Notes: generated from the sequence alone by a model not told the origin. 64,000 nt of DNA from Euptelea pleiosperma (GCA_035048495.1 CM068544.1:43177893-43241892); one strand, 5' to 3'; counted from the stretch's first letter, positions 33,301-44,550 are shown. Numbers and translations: made by a program.

Positions 33301-36300
33301 ATGTCACCATTTAATTCTATATAGAGCTATATCTTCTTTAAGGCATGTGTTTTCAAATTTTAGGACCTCAATCAAAGTTACTTTTGACCTTCCTCACACC
33401 CTTTGAAAGCCTTCAACTTACATCAAAGCGCTTCTTACTAGTGCCATCATCGATCTTTGTGGTACATGCCTAAACCATCTTAATAGACTTTTCTTAGTTT
33501 ATCCCCAAATGGAGCTACTCCTAGATTCCTCCAGACGTGCTCATTTGTTATATATCTTTTCTAGTCGTTCCACTCATCCATCTCAACATCCTCATCTCTG
33601 CTACACTCATAGTTCAAAGTAGATGGTATCGTTTATGGGCGATATCGAAAAGTATTGTTAGAATTGGTTGGTATCAGCCGAAACCTTGTGAAATCCAAAC
33701 GAAACCAACAAAACTGAATGTAGAGGCTTTGAAAAATTATGAAAAAGTAGAAAAATAAGAAATTTATAAAATGCAAGAAAATTCATAAAAACTCCATTAA
33801 ATAATTGATTTAGGATCAAGCGAAGTGATTTACAATGTTATCGAGCTAAACCTGAGTCTATCCTGTAAACTTATATTCCAAGTACTCTACATACTATATT
33901 TTGATATAAACGCATGTTAGTTAACTTCTTTACCTAAAACACACATTTCTAATTTACTTTTTCTACGTTAAACACCTTTGGCCCATTTTTTAGAACTTCG
34001 GCACTTGGTCAGCAGTTTGTGTATTTGAATCTCACCGGGTGTGTACATTGTAGGGGTGTGCTAGTTGGGACAAGTTTGTTAACAATTTAACGAATGACTC
34101 TTAACATAAATTAAGAATATAAAAAATAAATAATAGTATAATGTTTAATCAAGTTCCACCATGTGACTGTGTCTACGATCCATTCGTCATATGCATCCAA
34201 ACTACATACAGATATGATGAAAAGATAGATCATAAGGAGATCTATCTTCTGCTAAAGTTTGGAAGAAAATGGTCAGAAGCTTGTGGATTCAAATCCCACC
34301 GGATGCGTACATCGTAGGTGTGTGCTAGTTAGAACAAGTTTGTTAACAATTTAACGAATGACTCTTAACGAAAATTAAGAATATAAAAATAAATAATAAT
34401 ATAATGTTTAATCAAGTTCTACTATGGTACCGTGTCTACGATTCATTCGTCACATATATCCAAACTACACACAAATTTGATTGAAAGATAGATCATAAGG
34501 AGATCTATCTTCTGCTAAAGTTTGGAAGAAAATGGGTAAAAAAATTAATTTTTTTAATAATTTTTTAAATTTCTAAAAAATTCAAAAAAAAATTCATCAC
34601 ATGTATCCAAACCACACAAAATATGATGAAAAGATAGATCAGGAGGAGATCTATCTTTTGCTAAAGTTTTGAAGAAAATGGAAAAATATTATAATTTCAT
34701 TATATTTTAAATTTTTTGAAAATAATGAAAAATAAAAAAAAAACTGTCACATGTATCCCAACCACATGCAAATATGATGAAATGATAGATCAGAAAAGAG
34801 ATCTATCTTCTGCTAAAGTTTGGAGAAAATTGATAAATATAAACATATATTTTAACAATTTTATGTTGGAAAATATTGAAAAAATGAAAACAAAATTTTA
34901 CACACAAAAATCCATGGATCAAATCAAGGATCCATGGATCTTTGATTCCATAGCAGATTCAGTGCTAATCGAGGAGAGATGGAATTTTTACCTCAAAACG
35001 AGAAATCCCCAAATTTTGTAGATTCATGAAAATTCAGATGAATGCACCTTTGGTTTGTGTTTATGTGGAACAATGTTACATAAATCTAGGCTAGAAATGA
35101 ATTTCGAAGTCTCTAAGAATGATTTGAGGGGGTTTATAGGAGTGTAAGAAGAGAAATTTAGAAAAAGGATTGAAAAAATGATTTCGAGTTCGTTAACCCA
35201 ACTGGTTTGTATCATCCGAAAGCAAGGAAATAAATTTCCTGAAATTAACGAAATATTTCGCGAAATATTTCCATTTTCTAGGTTACCGACAAGAAAGAAT
35301 ACATACACGAAATGTTTCCATACATGTCAAAATATTTCGTGTTAACAGTAAATTTCGGTCAATTGACGGTGTAAATATGTATTATTTTGGTCGAAATGTT
35401 TCGACATCAATAGAAACATTTCGATCGAAGGTAGGAAATGTCCCATTTGAGCACCACAAATCTCATATTTGATCATTTAACCCCTTTCCATATATATATA
35501 TATATAGAAGACCAATCCATTATAGACCGCTATTGTTATTCATTTCCACACTTCATATGGTTGTATATTATGGTTTGATAGTTTATGAGTGTTTTTAGGC
35601 TTGTTTTTATCATTTCCCATACTTTCCAGAAACATTTCTATAATATTTCCATCATTTCCGCATTATTTCCATCATTTCCACGAAAATGTATTATTTCCAC
35701 ACTGGTCGAAATATTTCCACGAAATATTTCCATTTCCGGGCTGGTCGAAATAAACCTCGAAACCGAAATTTATTTCCTTGTCCGAAAGTGTTTCGGATGA
35801 TATGAACGAAACTTTGACCGAAACTTCACAAAAACCTGGTGAAACCCGAGTCAGACTCGTATCTTGCCTCGACTTGTGGCAAAATCGAGACGTTTCGATT
35901 TCAGCCGAAACTTTGAATCACCGCTACACTCATTTTAAATATTTTGCCTCATAAAGCATATATGATCTTATTGTTTTTGTTGTTAAAGTTTTCTCTTTAG
36001 TTTGATTGGAAATCACATAGCACTCTGGAAGCGCATTTCTACTTTTGTCACCTAGATTTAATATTGGCAACATCCTCTTCAATATCTCTCTCAGCATTGA
36101 CAATCAGAACTAAATAATGAAAATGGTTGCTTTAGGGTATTTTCGTCCCATCAACCTTAATTAGCATCTTATCTCTTTGCATTTCCCTACTAACCACTTC
36201 ATATACTCTATTTGGTCCTATTTATTTTTAAAACCCCAATTTTAAGGTGTCTCTCCATAGTTTTAGTTTTGCATTTACTCCATCCTAGTCTCATCAATCG

Positions 36301-39300
36301 ATAGTGCGTCGTCTACAAATAACATACATCAAGAGACTCCCATTGAATACAAGCAGTTAATCATCCATAACTAGTGCAGAATGATATGGATCTAGGGGAA
36401 ATTCCTTGTCTCGCCTACAACTATTATCACACTAGTTACCGCTTCATCATATACATCCTAATGATGTCAATTTATCCACCCGGGGCTTATTTCTCCCTAA
36501 TACCCACGAAATTAACTCTAGGGATTCTATTGTATGCTTTTTCAAAGTTAATAAAGAGCATGTGGAGATACTGTCTTTTCTTTAAACTTCTCCACTAATT
36601 ATCTAAAGAAGATGACCTCAATGATTGACTCGGGATAAAGCCAACTTCTTTGATTTCCTTGTTTCTTTTCTTTATCTTTGCTCTATATTACTCCTTCCCA
36701 TACTTTCATAGTGTGGCATATGAGTTTGATCCCGCGATAGTTGGTGCAATTATGTACATTTCCCTTGTTCTGGTAAATAGGTACCACAGTACTTATAAAC
36801 CCTATAGAACTACCATTTGGACATAGAACCTTTCCTATCTTCATCTTTGCTAAAGTTTTTTTTTTATTTTGTAATCATAATTCCACATAAGTTTATATAC
36901 CCCTTTGGTCTTTTTAGGATTAGCGTTTCTTTTTAGTCCTAAGCCCCCTATATTGCCTTAACCCCTCCACCTTTTGTTAATCTCCTCATCCCTTACCAAG
37001 AGTTTTTGGTCAGTTGCCTACAATGCAATTAACTTGGTTAACTCTCTAGTTTTTCTTTCTCTCATGCTCGCTAGTTGTAAATACTTTTTCCGCCCTTTCT
37101 TGTATCCAACCTATTGTATAAGTAATCATACGTTATTTGTAATTAGAGCTACAACTTAGGCAGGCTGGATTGGGTTGGGTTGGCGATCAACTCAAGCCAA
37201 ATCCGACCTTAAAACCATCCAGCCTGAGCCGGAGCCCAAAGAGAGAGTATAAAGTGTATAATACACCTAATATATATTTATATATTTACAGACATATATG
37301 ATATAATGATCCGGCTCGGGTTGGGTCAAGTTGCTCAAGGCCTCAGCCCAAGCCCACCCGAGCTTCGTTCAAGTATTAAAAGCAGACCCGAGTTGGAGCC
37401 TGAGCCCGATAGAACCCAACCCAAGCTCGACTTGAAGTGGCTCGGGTTGGGCTGCCCAAGTTTGAGACCTATTTGTATCCTTAGTACTTTCTTTCCTTAC
37501 TCTTTTGCACTTTTATTTTTTTGAACCTCATCACTCCTCTGCCAACTTTCTTTCTATGAGAGATTTTTCCCTTAGATTCCCCAAGAATCTCCTTTGGTAT
37601 TCTTTTATTACAATTGGTCATTTCATCCCATATCATCATTGTTCATTCCATGATTTTTAGCTTTTCCCCTTGTCAGATTCTACCACCTTATTCTTAAGCA
37701 CCAACTATTTTCAATCCTTATTTTTCAGCTCTTAATGCAAACATCCAGAACTACTAACCTTTGTTGGAAGCGGGCATAAAACTTGTATCAAATCTCTTCA
37801 CGTAAATTCTTATTCGTCTGTATGATTAGCCTCATCATCAGAAGTCTTCTAGAAGTTAAGGAGTTGAATGATTGCACGGTTACATAGTGCAATAAACACA
37901 CAAAATAAAAGCCAGGATTCTTCTAGGATGTGACTTTTTCCAAATGTCAGGAATAGTTTGCATTTTTTTATGTCTGACAACGTTCTTATGAAATATGGTT
38001 TTGTAATAAAATTTTGTAGGATTAAAAGTATAAAAGACAAAGGGGTAATTGGACCAGTCCACACTGTTAGAGATTATTGTTGAAAGTTGAAACAACACCT
38101 AGTTGAAGCTTATACTTCTCCATTTCCATGATTTCATGCTTTGGCTCACTCCTAATCAGAATAATCATTTTTCTTAGTGGGCAGAAAATGCATTTTCATC
38201 TATTTCATTCAGTGTATGATTCTCTTCCAACAATTTGTTTGATTCATGTCTTTCATTTGATTGCTGTGAAGATGTTGATTCTATCATCCATATTTGATTT
38301 CATTCACAAAGCTGACCCTTTTCTATGTGGTTGTCTTTTATAGATGGGACATTATTGCAGAGAGGTTGGGCTTCATGTTGGTTTTTGGAGATTTAGTGTG
38401 GATTCCTTTCACTTTTAGTATCCAGGCATGTACCTCAACTGGAAATTAGACAGCTCCAAGATTTTGGTTGTTAAAAGAATTAGGGTACTTGTATACTACT
38501 AATTTTATGTGCTAGGTGCAATTTGCACCTCCCTTATGGTAGCGAAGAACTCTGCGCTATTGTTCTGCAGATATGTCTAATGAAGTGGTCAGTGGTGACC
38601 CCATACTTATGCATATTTATCATTATCAGTGGGAACTTTTTTTTCTTAGTGGGCTCTGGCTCCTATAGTGAAAAGTTCTCTCATGAAATAGGAAAATTGG
38701 ACATATATCTTCCTATAGCTATGTTTGAGTTGGTCATATATTATCTCATTTTTTATGAGAATGGGGTTTTACTATTTGTAGTCAAATTTTGAATATTATT
38801 CTACTCTTTAAGTTGCATAAAACTAGAAACTCCAGGGATGAATATTTGTCAGCTAACAATAGCTGCAAAGTGCTGTTGTTTAAGGGTCGTATCTCCCTGG
38901 GATTGTCCACATCTGCTTATTGTTGGTCCATCAGTTCCAAGTTAATTTATTTCTACAATTGATCCTGAAATTATGTTTTGGCTTTGATTAGTTTAACTTT
39001 GCCTTTTCAATATATCTTCTTTGCAGTTTTCTTTTCTAGCTTTTCATCCATATATTTTCTTAAGCATCATCTACATCTCCATCAACTTCTTCATTCCTGC
39101 AATTTCTGTTCAGAGCAGTTGCTCTGTAATACAGTAAGATTCCATAAGGTTTGTTAGCCAAAGCCCAAAGGTTTCTAACATGTAGATTTGGTTTTTTTTC
39201 TGCCGCCGATGTACCCAACTCCTTCCTCTTAGGTCAAGCTGTAAGCTATTCCAGTATTCATTTAGCAGTCATTCATCTTCAACCATGTTGCTATTCCTGA

Positions 39301-41189
39301 GTATTATTGTCTCTGAAATCATGTTGACTTGCTGCCTCAGTCGTGCCATTCATCTATATATTTGTCACCTAAGAAAGTCTTTGATGCTTTTTTGTATCTT
39401 GTGTAGGGTTGGTGGCTTTTAAGAAACAGAGTAGAGCTAACAAAAGCCGCTCCTATTGCGAATTGCCTAGTTTTTCTGATTGGGTAAACTCACCTTATTT
39501 TTACATGGTTCACAATCTCAACACTGCACTTATATTAAGATTACCTGCTTGAAATAGCACTAATCGATAAAATGTGCAGGTATTGTGTCTTTAGAGGAGC
39601 TAACAAACAAAAGCACATATTTAAGAAGAATCCTAAAGCCCCTATATGGGGTAAGCCTCCAAAAGTTATTGGGGGAAAGTTGCTTGCTTCTGGTTATTGG
39701 TAAGGTTTCTATCTGCCTAAGTTCTGTTTCTTTCCAGGAATGTGACATCTGTGTTTATCTCGATTACTTCAATGATTGAGTCTTCTCTGCTTGTTCACAT
39801 AAAATGGTCGGAAGTGACAATGGATGTAAAGGTTATTGGCTCATGCTTTTTTTTACTCATAAATGACACATGGCCATGGGGCCCACATGGAGATGAGTTG
39901 AGGGCTGATTTTTGGTGAGGATGATCTCCTCACGGTACAGTTCATGATCACAAAAAAATCTGGCCTTTCTGAAACTTCTAAGCTTATCAAATGTGGACTT
40001 AACTGTAAATATGGGGCTGAGTTTGGTGAGTATGATCTCCATGGTAAGGAGATCATGCTGACCAAAAATCAGCCCTTAACTCATATCCATGTGGGCCCAA
40101 CGACCGTGTCATTTTATGAGTTACACAAGCGTGATTCATTTTATCCCAATTATAAATATATGTGTATGTTATCGATCAGAATGAAATGGACCAGATGATT
40201 GAGCTCTTCTTTTCATGTTCTCTTTTGACTTGGGAGATCCCTTAAGGTGCATCCTGATCCCTGCACGTGAGACGTGCCCTGATATTCTGCTTACAGATGG
40301 TCATTCATCATCTGTAATACTGAGACTCCAGATTTACCTTTCTTTGTATTTTCAAACAATCTCATCTCCAAAATGCTGGTATGGCTATTTCCAAGACCAG
40401 TAAGATATCTAAGCATGGTTTGTACCTATGTAATAAAGACACTCCATTTTCTTATAATATGCTGTGTCGGATACCGTGTCGTACTCACGTATGGGAAGCA
40501 TGCCAACACACTTCAAATAAACATCACCTTATTGAAATTTTATGTTTCCGGCTATTTTTATATAGGTTTATATGGTTTTAATGTAAAGCATCTTATCTAA
40601 ATACATTCTTTCTAGGTTGTACACTTAACCCGAACATAACTTTTTTTTAAAAATATACCTCTAAACATGTGGAATAAAGTTTACGAACATGTAGGAATAT
40701 TAGGTTTGTGGGGGTTACTGTGTCTGATACTTTGTGTCAGTGTTGGACACCGAGACACATGTCCCTATCCTTGTTATATAGCTTTGTAAAAGTTATTCCA
40801 TTTGACACCTTTCAATAGAGTTTAGAAGGCATCCTCATAATACTTCTTAAATTTCATACTTATTTTATTGCAGGGGGGTGGCAAGGCACTGTAATTACCT
40901 TGGTGATTTGCTGCTAGCTTTATCCTTTAGTTTACCTTGTGGGACCAGGTACCTTCTCAATTACCGTTAAATATTAGTTCACATACTGCATCACAAGACA
41001 CTCTTAACGCTTTAGATTTCAACCATTTTTTGCAGTTCTCCAGTTCCGTACTTCTACCCTGTGTATCTCTTCATCCTTCTAATATGGAGAGAGAGAAGAG
41101 ACGAAGCTCGGTGCGCAGAGAAGTATAAAGAAGTCTGGGTTGAATACTGCAAGCTTGTTCCGTGGAGGATATTACCGTACGTTTATTAG
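24307..41189 (+). CDS. FK: C-14 sterol reductase (FACKEL), 13 exons
   Basis: The enzyme is an NADPH-dependent ER membrane protein that reduces the C14=C15 double bond of sterol intermediates after CYP51 (obtusifoliol 14-alpha-demethylase) in plant sterol synthesis. Exons: 24307-24354, 24455-24572, 24770-24840, 25014-25070, 28081-28172, 29782-29829, 30566-30686, 30785-30831, 38344-38425, 39407-39483, 39580-39699, 40874-40948, 41036-41189. The phase is consistent throughout and gives exactly 369 codons, the length of Arabidopsis FACKEL. Landmarks are [20 protein letters not shown] near residue 35, [14 protein letters not shown] (80-93), [17 protein letters not shown] (about 123-139), [29 protein letters not shown], and the C-terminal ERG4/ERG24 signature [15 protein letters not shown] (335-349), ending in WRILPYVY. 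Several hydrophobic spans fit a multi-pass protein. No stop or frameshift was seen. Twelve introns stretch 1.1 kb of coding sequence over 16.9 kb, and intron 9 uses a GC donor. Confidence 0.96.
25653..27690 (-). mobile_element. 5'-truncated L1 LINE in FACKEL intron 4
   Basis: The T run at 25653-25667 is the poly-A tail. On the minus strand the second half of L1 ORF2 is well preserved: the reverse transcriptase with [14 protein letters not shown] and the FADD catalytic box ([11 protein letters not shown]), then [36 protein letters not shown] and a long open stretch (26773-25952) ending in the zinc-binding region with [15 protein letters not shown]. Stops separate the pieces. The endonuclease and the first half of the RT are missing. 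It is antisense to FACKEL. Confidence 0.92.
28173..30565 (+). other. FACKEL introns 5 and 6 (with exon 6 between)
   Basis: Intron 5 (28173-29781) holds a degraded CCTCAAGG/AAGCCTCAA repeat at about 28,490-28,620 and otherwise AT-rich sequence. Intron 6 (29830-30565) shows no recognisable element. Both have GT-AG borders. Confidence 0.6.
31022..31995. mobile_element. AAGGCGC-rich non-autonomous element
   Basis: Both ends are dense in GGCGC/AAGGCG motifs (GGGCGCGAGGCGCACTTAAG on the left; TTCCAAGGCGCCGCCTTGTG on the right), and the centre is AT-rich. This resembles the hAT-like elements of this window in design: a fixed terminal motif in both orientations. No target duplication was resolved, so classification is tentative. 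Confidence 0.5.
33165..33184. repeat. (TG)n microsatellite
   Basis: About ten TG units following TATATATATG, in FACKEL intron 8. Confidence 0.9.
34007..34830. repeat. Tandem hairpin-bearing repeats
   Basis: A motif with the imperfect hairpin GATAGATCATAAGGAGATCTATC followed by TTCTGCTAAAGTTTGGAAGA recurs at about 34224, 34487, 34633 and 34784 (spacing 263, 146, 151). The first two copies are longer, each preceded by a tRNA B-box-like GGATTCAAATCCCACC-type segment. No coding capacity. Confidence 0.75.
35223..35780. mobile_element. hAT-like element nested in the 2.3-kb element
   Basis: The ends CAAGGAAATAAATTTC and GAAATTTATTTCCTTG form a 16-bp perfect TIR flanked by perfect 8-bp duplications TCCGAAAG (35215-35222 and 35781-35788). 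The interior is full of GAAATATTTC/GAAATTTC motifs. It is the deepest level of the FACKEL intron 8 nest. Confidence 0.88.
37150..37470. mobile_element. GGGTTGGG-rich MITE in the RTE relic
   Basis: Both arms are rich in GGGTTGGG/CCCAACCC and GCCCAAGC motifs (GATTGGGTTGGGTTGGCGAT on the left, GGCTCGGGTTGGGCTGCCCA on the right) around a TATATA-rich centre. Such sequences recur widely in plants as short hAT-like elements. No flanking duplication was resolved. Confidence 0.5.
39855..40121. mobile_element. Foldback MITE in FACKEL intron 11
   Basis: The ends ACTCATAAATGACAC and GTGTCATTTTATGAGT are inverted, followed by inverted GGGCCCACATGGAGATGAGT / ACTCATATCCATGTGGGCCC and GGCTGATTTTTGGTGAG / ACCAAAAATCAGCC. 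The inner motif is shared with the element at 4973-5151. Confidence 0.75.
40455..40780. repeat. GTGTCGGATAC repeat in FACKEL intron 12
   Basis: GCTGTGTCGGATACCGTGTC on the left and GTGTCAGTGTTGGACACCGA on the right resemble the arms of a short foldback transposon. A related segment occurs near 32,340-32,490 in intron 8. The structure is imperfect and edges are unclear. Confidence 0.45.
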
Positions 41190-42500
41190 AAACGCTACAT
41201 AGTCCATGTCTGCTACATTGTAGGCAAATTGTATGCGAAATGCAGTGGAGGTTGATATTAACAAGTAGAACTGCTGAACAAACAACCGTCGTTCTGGCGA
41301 TTTCTATGTCATGGAATTGGTGTTCCAAGCCACAGTTTAAAAACAATGACTAATGCTCATGAAATACGTCTGTTGCAACCGTGGTGACTGAAATGAGAAT
41401 GGTCCTTGGCCATTGCAAGAGCTTTAAAATAGTATCCATTTAACTTCATTGTTTCAACATTTCTATGATCTCGTATATTTCAAGATTTCTGTGAGCTGAC
41501 CAGGACCATGCCTCAGGAGGAAGCGGAGGTCCTGAGTCCGAATCTCCCCTTGGTGGCCACCCTTAAGGCCTAGGTCCAGCTTACGTGGTGCGTGTAGATG
41601 AGGAGGTTTGCACCTGCCTGAGGAATTTAGTCGGGTGCTCTGAGGCCCGGATGCCCTTGTATCAAAACAAATATTTATATAACATCACCTATCCTTTTCA
41701 ATACTGCTATTTTCAAAAATTTGAAGGGTCCCAACTTTCAAGAATTGCATCTAACATTGGTCCATAAATTTTAACCCTCCCCTCTAAAGCTCCGCTAGAG
41801 ACCATGTCGTCGGATTTCAGCAAACTTCATGGCTATGGTGTGAGATTGTGACCAGAGAAGGATTTCCATTGGAGGAGCTAGTGTTTCGCCTTATCAATTA
41901 CGATTGACGAGACGAAGTCGACAATCATTGGGGCCATCGTCGACAATCTAGTCTAGGACGAAGTGATTCGTTGGCTTGATCTTCAGTACATCAGTGCACA
42001 GAGTAACCAATGGATGGAACTTTGGCTGTGGGGGCACCAAAATCAGGCTTTCTGATTCATGAAGATATTTATCGGTTGAATTGTTGTCTCGTCTCGTCTT
42101 GCCTTGACACCGATACTCATAGTGTGGCTCCTTGCGTCAACTGTACAACCCACTAACACCTTTTGAAGAGAAAATGTTGCCAATGCTCCCTGTGCGAATT
42201 ATGAGTGGCCCCACATGTGTGGGTGGGTATTCCCCAAATTTATCTTTGTTGGCTTCATCATTAAAACAAGAGATTACAAGAAAACCCCTTTAATCACAAC
42301 AATCACTCCCCAACTGAATTCCAAGTAATCCATCTCCTCATTGGTTGCTTGGTGTTACTTGGTTGGTATTTGTAGCTTTACAACTAGAAAAGCTTTTCAA
42401 TTTTCTTACTGCCCATTTCACCCAATCTTAGTAAATTCTCGAATTATATGTGAACCATACGAATTATCCAAAAAAACAAAAAAAAAAACGAACAACCGTC
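41190..42500. other. 3' flank of FACKEL, including a possible SINE
   Basis: The 3' UTR should start here, but no canonical AATAAA is obvious in the first 300 bases. At about 41,490-41,665 a tRNA-like stretch (GACCAGGACCATGCCTCAGG, then a B-box-like GAGTCCGAATCTCC) suggests a tRNA-derived SINE. The remainder shows nothing I recognise. Confidence 0.4.
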
Positions 42501-42504
42501 GTGG

Positions 42505-43066
42505 CCGGCCTCCCTTAAGGTCATTAAGGCAGTCGCCTAAGGCCCCTTGGTGAGAGAAGGCCCCCAGCCCAGGTCCCACTAACCACATGGATTTTTAGCC
42601 CACCCCTTATTAGATTTACAAACCAAAATTCAACCTGTTTGATTATCTCTAGCTATAGATTTTAGTACTTTTTAGGACATGATTTAAGCCGTTGGATTCA
42701 AGCATGTTTTTTGGATAGTAAATCAAATGGCTAGAAATCATCAATCAAACTGATTTTTAGTGTGTTTATCCACCAATAGGTGGGCTGAAACTCCATGTAG
42801 TCATTGTACCTAAAAAAAGATCTATGTAGGGCCACGAAAGTCCTCTGCATCGACTGCACCGGGAGTCCTTTGCGTCTAATTTTTTTATTTTTTGTAGTTC
42901 TTGATTATCAAGAATAGTTTTTATATAAAGATTTCCAACAATATATAGTTTAAATTTTTTTAATTAATATCATATATATTAATATATTAAATATTAAAAA
43001 AAAGGCCTTATATAGAGTTTTCGCCTAAGGCCTCACCTTGTATCGAGACGGCGCTAGAACAACGTC
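42505..43066. mobile_element. Composite element: AAGGCC-ended transposon carrying a MITE
   Basis: The outer ends are GTGGCCGGCCTCCCTTAAGG with AAGGCAGTCGCCTAAGGCCC, and GTTTTCGCCTAAGGCCTCAC. Inside lies a copy of the GGATGTTTAGCCCACC MITE family (about 42,560-42,885). The same composite occurs inverted at about 56,508-57,068, so MITE and carrier have moved together. Confidence 0.65.
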
Positions 43067-44079
43067 CTATTTAAAGTTTTAGAAAAATTGCACATTTTTT
43101 AACATGATGGAATAATTCACGAACTTTTCCGAATTAGTTCCGCATTATTTAGTTTTGAGATTAAAATTCATTATATAAAACAACAAATTGTCGATATTTT
43201 GCTATTTTATTTTATTTTTTGCCAAATTATTTTAAGGCATTTTTAAATGACAAATCCAAATTGTACACGAAACATTTCCCTTGCCGCACTCTATGCACCG
43301 AATACAAGACAAATCAGTAAAGGAGGTGGTGGGCCTTTCTCATCCTTGGCTCCACGCTTTCTTTTTTAGCATGCATGAAAAAGAGGAGGACATGTTATCT
43401 ATTTATGTAAAGAGAAGGAGAAAAATCAATTTATTCATAGATGTTTGTACTACAACTCTCTCTATCTCTCTCTCTATCTCTATCTCTTCTACTCTGCCAC
43501 TGATTTTTAGTGGTCCCCTCCCCTTAAAGCTGTAATGGAGATGGAGAAGTGGGGAGGTGTGTGGACTCAATTGATGGTTTCGTGCAATCCTATGGGTCCC
43601 ACACAAGGATGGGGGTGCTATTCATGACTTTATCTAAACCCTAAACCCTAACCCTAGTTTACATAGAAGGAAGTTGAGAGAGTGGTTGCTACCACATCTT
43701 TTTCGTACTCTCTGTGTTCAATGGAAATATGTCCTTTTTTTTTTCTTTAAAGTTTTTTAAAGACCATCGTACGAGTTAGCTTTGTTTTTATTTTTATTTT
43801 TATTATTTTCTTGGTAGGTAAGTTGGAATCATGCCCGTGAACTCAACATGATCATGACCCATTCCATTTTAATTTATTCTTTGTTTTTTGGTAGGTGAAG
43901 TGTGGGGATCAAACCCCATCTTCCCCCCCCTCCCCTTCTCAAAGCTTTTGCTACTTTTACAATTTTACAATCACCCTCTCATTCATCTACCAGCTGATCC
44001 ACTTCTCTAGCACAGCCATTGCTCCAGCATTTCTACCTTCTAAAATCACCTGCCATTTCTTCAATAGTACCTTTTTTTT
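43067..44079. other. Intergenic, low complexity
   Basis: AT-rich sequence with a CTCTCTATCTCT microsatellite (about 43,458-43,490). A short run of telomere-type CCCTAAA units at 43634-43655 is too brief to be an interstitial telomere and may be a telo-box. No gene. Confidence 0.5.
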
Positions 44080-44265
44080 CGGAATAAGTTCCGAAGACCT
44101 AAATTTTTGGACATAAATTTTCATCGAAGCTCTCGGGCGTGGATTCCAAGAATTTAACGGTGATTTTGTTTTGGCAAAAATGAATGCCATCTCAGCACTG
44201 TCATCCATTTACGAGATTTTCGGTGAAAATTTATGTCCAAAAATTTAGTTATGGGGATTCCAACT
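44080..44265. mobile_element. Short foldback MITE (GGCGTGGATTCC family)
   Basis: CTAAATTTTTGGACATAAAT near 44,099 is mirrored by ATTTATGTCCAAAAATTTAG near 44,230. The centre holds GGCGTGGATTCCAAGAATTT and an AAATGAATGCCATCTCAGCA core. The same core appears at about 54,600-54,730 and 59,370-59,560. Confidence 0.6.
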
Positions 44266-44550
44266 ATTTTTTTTTTTTTTTTATAATTTACAAATACCCG
44301 TTTCCCGTCGGAGAAAACAAAAAGTGTAACGGATAAAATAGTTGTTGCCTAGCACGACTGACTCTTATATTATATACATCGATTCTGGATCCTGTTGGTT
44401 TCAGTGCTGTTTTGATCCGGGTACGAATCAAGATATTTGAGGTTGGATCCTGTCATGAGCTAAACTCAATGATTATTAGAGATAAAAAAAAAAAAAGCAG
44501 TAATAGGTTGCACATTTTCAGTTCAAAGAGGAGCAAAAATAGAAAAAATT

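Larger units (their letters stand above)
33611..35922. mobile_element. 2.3-kb non-autonomous DNA element with 11-bp duplication
   Basis: The identical flanks GCTACACTCAT (33600-33610 and 35923-35933) bracket it. The ends carry short inverted TTCAAAGT / ACTTTGAATC motifs, with GTTTCG/CGAAAC-rich subterminal sequence. It interrupts the RTE coding text, whose two halves resume cleanly outside. No transposase is seen. A 9-11-bp duplication favours a Mutator-like element, but the family is not one I can name. It contains the tandem array 34,007-34,830 and the hAT-like element 35223-35780. Confidence 0.7.
33243..37780 (-). mobile_element. RTE-type non-LTR retrotransposon, decayed and split
   Basis: Read on the minus strand, the 3' end is the GATGATGATG run at 33,243 preceded by ACCCAAATAATTGGGATAAG, a typical plant RTE terminus. 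Upstream, near 36,720-36,800, RT text such as [20 protein letters not shown] survives, and sequence out to about 37,780 resembles the region before the RT. It is broken by many stops, by the 2.3-kb insertion at 33611-35922 and by a MITE at about 37,150-37,470. The 5' limit is approximate. Confidence 0.75.
30832..38343 (+). other. FACKEL intron 8, 7.5 kb, transposon-filled
   Basis: The intron joins TCCAC|GTAAGT to TTTATAG|ATGGGAC and is spliced in phase 2. It contains, in order, an AGGCGC-rich element (about 31,020-31,995), a (TG)n microsatellite, and a minus-strand RTE retrotransposon interrupted by a nested 2.3-kb element and by a GGTTGGG-rich MITE. The flanking exons are intact. Confidence 0.85.

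Noticed and set aside
36374..37159. Short plus-strand frames in FACKEL intron 8
   Set aside because: The minus strand of this stretch carries the RTE reverse-transcriptase remnants, so the plus frames are shadows.
43634..43655. Interstitial telomere
   Set aside because: There are only about three CCCTAAA-type units, which is too short.
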